This document shows positions 6,734-10,653 of a stretch of DNA of 10,653 bases, one piece after another. The notes under the pieces were generated by a model. It saw only the letters and a program-made list of their open reading frames with translations. It had not been told where the DNA came from and did no database searches. Positions within the stretch are counted from its first letter, which is position 1. Each line of letters opens with the position of its first letter. Position numbers and translations under genes: made by a program. Source of the stretch: Thermoanaerobaculia bacterium (GTDB taxonomy: Bacteria > Acidobacteriota > Thermoanaerobaculia > Gp7-AA8); the NCBI GenBank assembly GCA_023700825.1, contig JAMPYE010000112.1, positions 1-10,653 of the forward strand. The letters are read 5' to 3'.

Positions 6734-6964
6734 ATGCTGAAGAATTCTGCATACGCACTCACCCTCGCGCTTGCGCTGTTTCTGATCGCGCCGGTGCGGG
6801 CGTATGCCTACCTCGACCCGGCAAGCGGGAGCATTCTTCTGCAGATCGTGCTCGGGGGATTGGCCGGCGGCGCCGTGATCCTGAAGCTCTTCTGGGGACG
6901 CGTGCGCGGTCTTTTCGGCGCGCGAAATGCCCCGGAGCCGGGCAATGACAAGCCCTCGATTTGA
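6734..6964 (+). CDS. small membrane protein with YLDP/GSxLLQ motif
   Basis: A 76-aa protein. Residues 1-25 look like a cleavable signal peptide (MLKN, hydrophobic core to about residue 19, then PVRAYA), giving a mature end YLDPASGSILLQIVLGG. A second hydrophobic segment (about 31-50) leads into a basic, aromatic stretch KLFWGRVRGLFGAR and a short polar tail. I recognise the pattern YxDPxxGSxLxQ, transmembrane helix, KxxWxRxxGxF from uncharacterised small proteins often near glycan-modification genes; I know of no assigned function. If the peptide is cleaved, the YLDP end faces the periplasm and the basic tail the cytoplasm, because basic residues lie on the inner side. If not cleaved, it would be a two-helix hairpin. 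The first gene of the plus-strand unit, it overlaps the methyltransferase gene by 20 bases. Confidence 0.85.
   Translation: MLKNSAYALTLALALFLIAPVRAYAYLDPASGSILLQIVLGGLAGGAVILKLFWGRVRGLFGARNAPEPGNDKPSI
6934..6937 (+). promoter_or_regulatory. ribosome binding site of the NoeA-like methyltransferase gene
   Basis: GGAG, 7 bases before the ATG at 6945 and inside the small-protein gene. It lies after the alternative ATG at 6927, so it supports 6945 as the start and translational coupling. Confidence 0.65.
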
Positions 6965-8348
6965 CCCCGGCTCGTTTCGCGATCGCAGCAGCCGCGTAGT
7001 CCGGCACGACGGCCGAATCCTCAGGATGCTCAGCGCCGAAGCGCGCGCCAGCTGGGTCGCCCTCGAGTCGTCACGGTTCTTCGCCCGGTGGGTCGAGCAG
7101 GGGCGGATCGTTCGCACCGCACGGTGTCCCGATGCCGAAATCGCGCTCGCGGCGCTCCCCGGCTGGGCCGACGTCCTCGAGCACGAGCGGATTCCCTTCG
7201 TCTCCTACCCCTACGAGTGGAGCTTCGGCATGCTGCGGGACGCCGCGCTCCTCCATCTGGAACTGCTGCTCGCGTCGCTCGACGAGGGCTTCACGCTCAA
7301 GGACTCGTCGGCCTACAACGTGCAATGGCGAGGCTCGCAGCCCGTATTCGTCGACATCGGCTCGTTCGAGCGCCTGGAGCCGGGCGAGCCCTGGGTCGGA
7401 TACCTTCAGTTCTGCCAGCTCTTCCTCTATCCGCTGCTGCTCACGAGCCATCGAGACATTCCGTCCCAGCCTCTTCTCCGCGGCTCGCTCGACGGCATTC
7501 CCGTCGCGACGATGGCCGGGCTCTTCACCGCGCGCGACTGGCTGCGGCCCGGCGTGTTCGCCGACATCTACCTGCATGCGAAGCTGCAGGCGGGAAGCGC
7601 GAACGCCCGCACGTCGGTCAGGCGCGAGGTCAGGAGCTCCGGGTTCAGCCGGGAGATGATCGTCTCGAACGTTCGGCGCCTGCACCGGATCGTGTCGAAG
7701 CTTCGATGGAAAGCGTCGACGTCGGAGTGGTCCGAGTACGCGAGCGACAACTCCTACGAGGCGGCCGACGACGATGCGAAGAAGGAGTTCGTCGCGAAGG
7801 CCGCGGGGCTGCGTCACTGGGAACGGGTGTGGGACCTCGGCTCGAACACGGGTACGTACGCGCGCATCGCGGCGGAACATGCCGACTACACGGTCGCCAT
7901 GGACTCGGACCCGTTGTCGATCGACCGGCTCTATCTCGATCTCCGCGCCGCGAAGCGCCGCGACATCCTCCCCCTCGTGAGCAACCTCATCGATCCTTCG
8001 CCCGGGCTCGGCTGGCGCGGCCGGGAGCGGCTCCCGGCCGGTGAGCGGGGCCGCCCCGACCTCACGTTGTGTCTGGCGCTGATACACCACCTCGTCCTGA
8101 CGGGCAACGTTCCGCTCGGCGAGGTGATCGACTGGCTCGGCGACCTCGGCGGCCACCTGGTCATCGAGTTCGTCTCGAAGAGCGACCCGATGGCCCGGAA
8201 GCTTCTGCTCAACAAGACCGACAACTACGATGACTACGAGCGGGACGAGTTCGAGCGGCTGTTAGGCCTCCGGTTCCAGGTCGTCGACCGGCTCGAGCTG
8301 CGGTCGGGAACCCGCACGCTCTACTTCGCGCGGCCGGCCGGAGCCTGA
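6945..8348 (+). CDS. NoeA-like SAM-dependent methyltransferase with kinase-like N-terminal half
   Basis: A 467-aa protein with no signal peptide or membrane segment, so presumably cytoplasmic. The C-terminal half (about 285-465) is a class I methyltransferase: motif I WDLGSNTGTYA (296-306), acidic end of the next strand in TVAMDSDP, a motif IV-like PDLTLCLALIHHL, and later strands including HLVIEFV. The N-terminal half has the conserved block FVSYPYEWSFGMLRDAAL (85-102), then LKDSSAYN (118-125), PVFVDIGSFE (133-142) and PWVGYLQFCQLFLYPL (149-164), as I recall from proteins labelled nodulation protein NoeA-like or class I SAM methyltransferase. D120, N125 and D137 have the spacing of the catalytic loop and DFG aspartate of kinase-fold enzymes (see findings). 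The acceptor substrate is unknown. The start at 6945 follows from the ribosome site; it overlaps the small-protein gene by 20 bases. The next gene begins 12 bases after the stop, in the same frame. Confidence 0.9.
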   Translation: MTSPRFDPGSFRDRSSRVVRHDGRILRMLSAEARASWVALESSRFFARWVEQGRIVRTARCPDAEIALAALPGWADVLEHERIPFVSYPYEWSFGMLRDAALLHLELLLASLDEGFTLKDSSAYNVQWRGSQPVFVDIGSFERLEPGEPWVGYLQFCQLFLYPLLLTSHRDIPSQPLLRGSLDGIPVATMAGLFTARDWLRPGVFADIYLHAKLQAGSANARTSVRREVRSSGFSREMIVSNVRRLHRIVSKLRWKASTSEWSEYASDNSYEAADDDAKKEFVAKAAGLRHWERVWDLGSNTGTYARIAAEHADYTVAMDSDPLSIDRLYLDLRAAKRRDILPLVSNLIDPSPGLGWRGRERLPAGERGRPDLTLCLALIHHLVLTGNVPLGEVIDWLGDLGGHLVIEFVSKSDPMARKLLLNKTDNYDDYERDEFERLLGLRFQVVDRLELRSGTRTLYFARPAGA

Positions 8349-8360
8349 CGACCGACGACG

Positions 8361-10653
8361 ATGACGACCCTTCCCCACGACCCCGGCGTGCCAAGGCAGA
8401 CGTGGCTGCGCGCGCTTCACGCGCTCACGCTGTCGTGCCTCGCCTTTACCCAACCGATCCTCGACCTGCTCGGGCGAACCGCCGAGTTCCTCGTCATCCG
8501 TAGAATCGGCCCGCTCGATCTGTTCACCCTGCTGGGTCTTCTCGTCGTCGTCGTGCCGCTGCCGTTCGTGGTTATCGTGATCCTCGGCGAGCGTATGGGC
8601 GGGAAAACCGGGCGAATCCTCGTCGGCGTCGTGATCGGGCTGCTCGCCGGGCTGGTCGCGCTTCGCATCGAGTCGGCGGCGAGCCTGCTCGACGGGTTGC
8701 CCGCAGTCGTGGCCGCCGTGTTCGCCGGCCTGTGCGCTGCAGTCCTCTATCTGCGCTACACCACGTTTCGAAGCTTCGTGACGTACTTGTCTCCCGCGCT
8801 GCTGGTCGTGCCCGCTTTTTTCATGCTTCAGACCGACGTCAGGCGCGCGGTCTTCCCTCAGCACCAGAGCAGCGCGCTGGCGGCGAGCGGCGCCCGCGCG
8901 CCGATCTTCTTCCTGATCTTCGACGAGCTCTCCTTCGCTTCCATCGTCGACGAGCAGGGACTGGTCGACGCGACTCGCTACCCCAACCTCGCCAGGCTCG
9001 CCGGCGACGCCACGTGGTACCGGAACGCCCACACCGTCGCGGACACGACGAACGTCGCGCTCCCCGCGATGCTCGCGAGCCGCTTCCCGAGCAGCGACGA
9101 CCTCCCCCTGCTCGCCGACTATCCGGAGAACATCTTCACGCTCTTCGGTGGCGACTACAGGATCTGGGCCGACGAGCCGATCACGAGACTCTGCCCGACC
9201 GAGATCAACATACGCGGGCAGTTCGCTCCCCCTGCGGCGCGGCGTTTCACGGCACTCGGTCTCGATCTCTCGATCGTGTGGCTCCATCTCGCGCTCCCGC
9301 CCTCCTACCGTCTCCAGCTACCTTCCATCGCGAACACCTGGGAGGGTTTCACGGAGGGAGCGAGGCGCGCCGCCGCGACAGTCGCCCCGCGGGTCGAGCC
9401 GAAGGACGCAAGCGAGTTCTTTTCGCTGGCCGTGAGCGAGCTCACGCACGGGAATCGCGCCGAGCGATTCCGCGAGCTCCTGGCGAACATCGATCCGGGC
9501 CACGACCGTTCGCTCTACTTCTCGCACGTGATGCTGCCCCACGTGCCCTGGGAGTACCTCCCGTCGGGACGCCTCTACTCGCAAGACTCCGGACGCGTTC
9601 CGGGACTGATCTCCGAGGTCTGGCAGGACGACCCTGCTCCTGTCCGCCTTGCCGCCGTCCGATACCTGATGCAGGTCGAGTTCCTCGACCGGCTCGTCGG
9701 CGAGCTCATCGGGAAGCTCGAGCAGGAGCGGCTGTACGAGAAGTCGCTCATCGTGCTCGTCGCGGACCACGGCTCGAGCTTCCGTGCGGGAGACAAGCGG
9801 AGGGCCTACAGTCCCGGCAACGCGGCAGACATCATCCCGGTGCCGCTGATCATCAAGGCGCCCGGTCAGTCCAGGGGAGAGATCGTCGACGTTCCCGTGT
9901 CGACCCTCGACATCCTCCCGACGATCATGGACATCCTGGACATCGAGACGCCGGCGGCGTTCGAGGGGCGCTCGACGCGGTCGGCACGCCCGGAGGCTCC
10001 GCGGACCACGATCGTTTCGACGAAGTACGAGGGAGAGCAGTCCCTCGTCATCAGCGAGCTGACCGTGAAGAAATACGAGTCGGCGCGCGCGCTGGCCGGC
10101 ATGATCGGGCCGCCCTCCGATCCGTATCGATTCAGTCGCGCGGCGCCTAACGCGGACGTCCTCGGACGAGCCGTCGCCTCGCTGCCGGTGCGGAACGGAA
10201 CTCTGCGGGCGACCCTGTTCGACGAAGCCGCCTACCGCTCCTTCGACCCCGACGCTGCGCGACTGCCGTCTCTGGTCACTGGCGCCGTGCGCCCCGAGGG
10301 CACCGACTGCTGCGACCTGGCCCTCGCGGTGAACGGGCGGATCGTCGCGACCGCCAGGACGCGCCCCGTCACCGGCGAGCTGCACCACTTCAGCGCGATC
10401 CTCTCGGAGCAGATTCTCCAGAACGGTCTGGGCGAGGTCCGGCTGTTTCGCGTGCTCGCCACCGACCGCAGCCCGACGATGGGTCCCGTGCTCGAGGCGA
10501 CTGTGTCGGGCAGGCAGCGATCCTATTCGATCCAGACCGACGGCCTTGGCCGTACGCAATCGCTGATCGTCGACGGGAAGGAGTACGTCCCGGGCAGGAA
10601 GCTCGACGGCTGGATCGAGGCCATCGACGTGGAGGGCGACACCCTGAAGATCA
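8361..10653 (+). CDS. membrane sulfatase-superfamily hydrolase/transferase (3' end beyond window)
   Basis: Open from ATG 8361 to the window edge with no stop: at least 764 residues. The N-terminal part holds about five hydrophobic segments (about 20-36, 48-72, 80-97, 106-126, 133-152). An extracytoplasmic alkaline-phosphatase/sulfatase-type domain starts near residue 180. Metal-site motifs are visible: D188 in FFLIFDELSF, H389 and H394 in FSHVMLPHVPWEY, and D469-H470 in VLVADHGSSF. At the nucleophile position the sequence reads ADTTNVALPAML (T229, T230), not the Cys/Ser-x-Pro-x-Arg of formylglycine sulfatases. That points to a Thr-nucleophile phospho- or phosphoglycerol-type transferase or an atypical hydrolase. 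Segments TLDILPTIMDIL (about 515-526) and TRLCP also fit this membrane family. Beyond about residue 560 is a C-terminal extension of unknown role. No clear ribosome site is seen; the start lies 12 bases after the methyltransferase stop, so translation may be coupled. Confidence 0.9.
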   Translation, partial: MTTLPHDPGVPRQTWLRALHALTLSCLAFTQPILDLLGRTAEFLVIRRIGPLDLFTLLGLLVVVVPLPFVVIVILGERMGGKTGRILVGVVIGLLAGLVALRIESAASLLDGLPAVVAAVFAGLCAAVLYLRYTTFRSFVTYLSPALLVVPAFFMLQTDVRRAVFPQHQSSALAASGARAPIFFLIFDELSFASIVDEQGLVDATRYPNLARLAGDATWYRNAHTVADTTNVALPAMLASRFPSSDDLPLLADYPENIFTLFGGDYRIWADEPITRLCPTEINIRGQFAPPAARRFTALGLDLSIVWLHLALPPSYRLQLPSIANTWEGFTEGARRAAATVAPRVEPKDASEFFSLAVSELTHGNRAERFRELLANIDPGHDRSLYFSHVMLPHVPWEYLPSGRLYSQDSGRVPGLISEVWQDDPAPVRLAAVRYLMQVEFLDRLVGELIGKLEQERLYEKSLIVLVADHGSSFRAGDKRRAYSPGNAADIIPVPLIIKAPGQSRGEIVDVPVSTLDILPTIMDILDIETPAAFEGRSTRSARPEAPRTTIVSTKYEGEQSLVISELTVKKYESARALAGMIGPPSDPYRFSRAAPNADVLGRAVASLPVRNGTLRATLFDEAAYRSFDPDAARLPSLVTGAVRPEGTDCCDLALAVNGRIVATARTRPVTGELHHFSAILSEQILQNGLGEVRLFRVLATDRSPTMGPVLEATVSGRQRSYSIQTDGLGRTQSLIVDGKEYVPGRKLDGWIEAIDVEGDTLKI

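Noticed and set aside
5562..6740. Plus-strand open frame (392 codons) opposite the NadE glutaminase domain.
   Set aside because: Asp/Arg/Glu-rich shadow of a fully recognisable nadE; it has no motif of its own.
7071..8156. Minus-strand open frame (361 codons) opposite the methyltransferase.
   Set aside because: Charged shadow translation without domains, opposite a gene with clear SAM-binding motifs.
8732..10150. Plus-strand open frame (472 codons) inside the sulfatase-type gene.
   Set aside because: It is the +2-shifted shadow (Arg/Pro-rich); the frame from 8361 carries the membrane segments and metal motifs.
9318..10559. Minus-strand open frame (413 codons) near the right edge.
   Set aside because: Antisense shadow of the sulfatase-type gene with Arg/Asp/Val-rich, motif-free sequence.

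Overview
The window is GC-rich (roughly two thirds G+C, strongly G/C-ending codons). Lipoprotein, O-antigen-ligase-type and periplasm-facing genes suggest a Gram-negative bacterium. The mix of families would suit Acidobacteriota or a similar high-GC soil lineage, but this placement is weak because there is no rRNA or other marker gene. I see no phage, transposase, tRNA, rRNA or CRISPR array. Eight protein genes fill almost all of the window, in two divergent blocks that part at about 6510-6733.

Left block, all on the minus strand, read from 6509 down to 93: a two-domain glutamine-dependent NAD+ synthetase (nadE); an AT-richer hairpin repeat built of heptamers; nicotinamidase (pncA); a multi-pass O-antigen ligase/polymerase-type protein (Wzy_C family); a small membrane-anchored TPR-like protein whose start overlaps the ligase stop by 4 bases; and a lipoprotein carrying seven FG-GAP/VCBS repeats, probably a complete seven-bladed propeller. 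NadE and PncA both act in nicotinate-route NAD synthesis and salvage. The other three belong to the cell envelope.

Right block, all on the plus strand, from 6734 to the window edge: a 76-aa secreted or membrane-anchored small protein whose mature end should begin YLDPASGS; a 467-aa NoeA-like protein with a C-terminal SAM-methyltransferase domain and an N-terminal half holding a kinase-like catalytic-loop pattern; and a membrane protein of the sulfatase/alkaline-phosphatase superfamily with threonines where sulfatases carry the formylglycine Cys/Ser. The first two overlap by 20 bases and the third follows after 12 bases, so they look like one co-translated unit. I infer a surface-glycan or envelope modification cassette. 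It is the best candidate here for an undescribed system.

Two non-coding signals stand out. One is the 35-bp-arm inverted repeat with 7-bp periodicity between nadE and pncA. The other is the 7-mer GTTAGGC/GCCTAAC, found five times, which contains every in-frame TTA leucine codon I found in the window.
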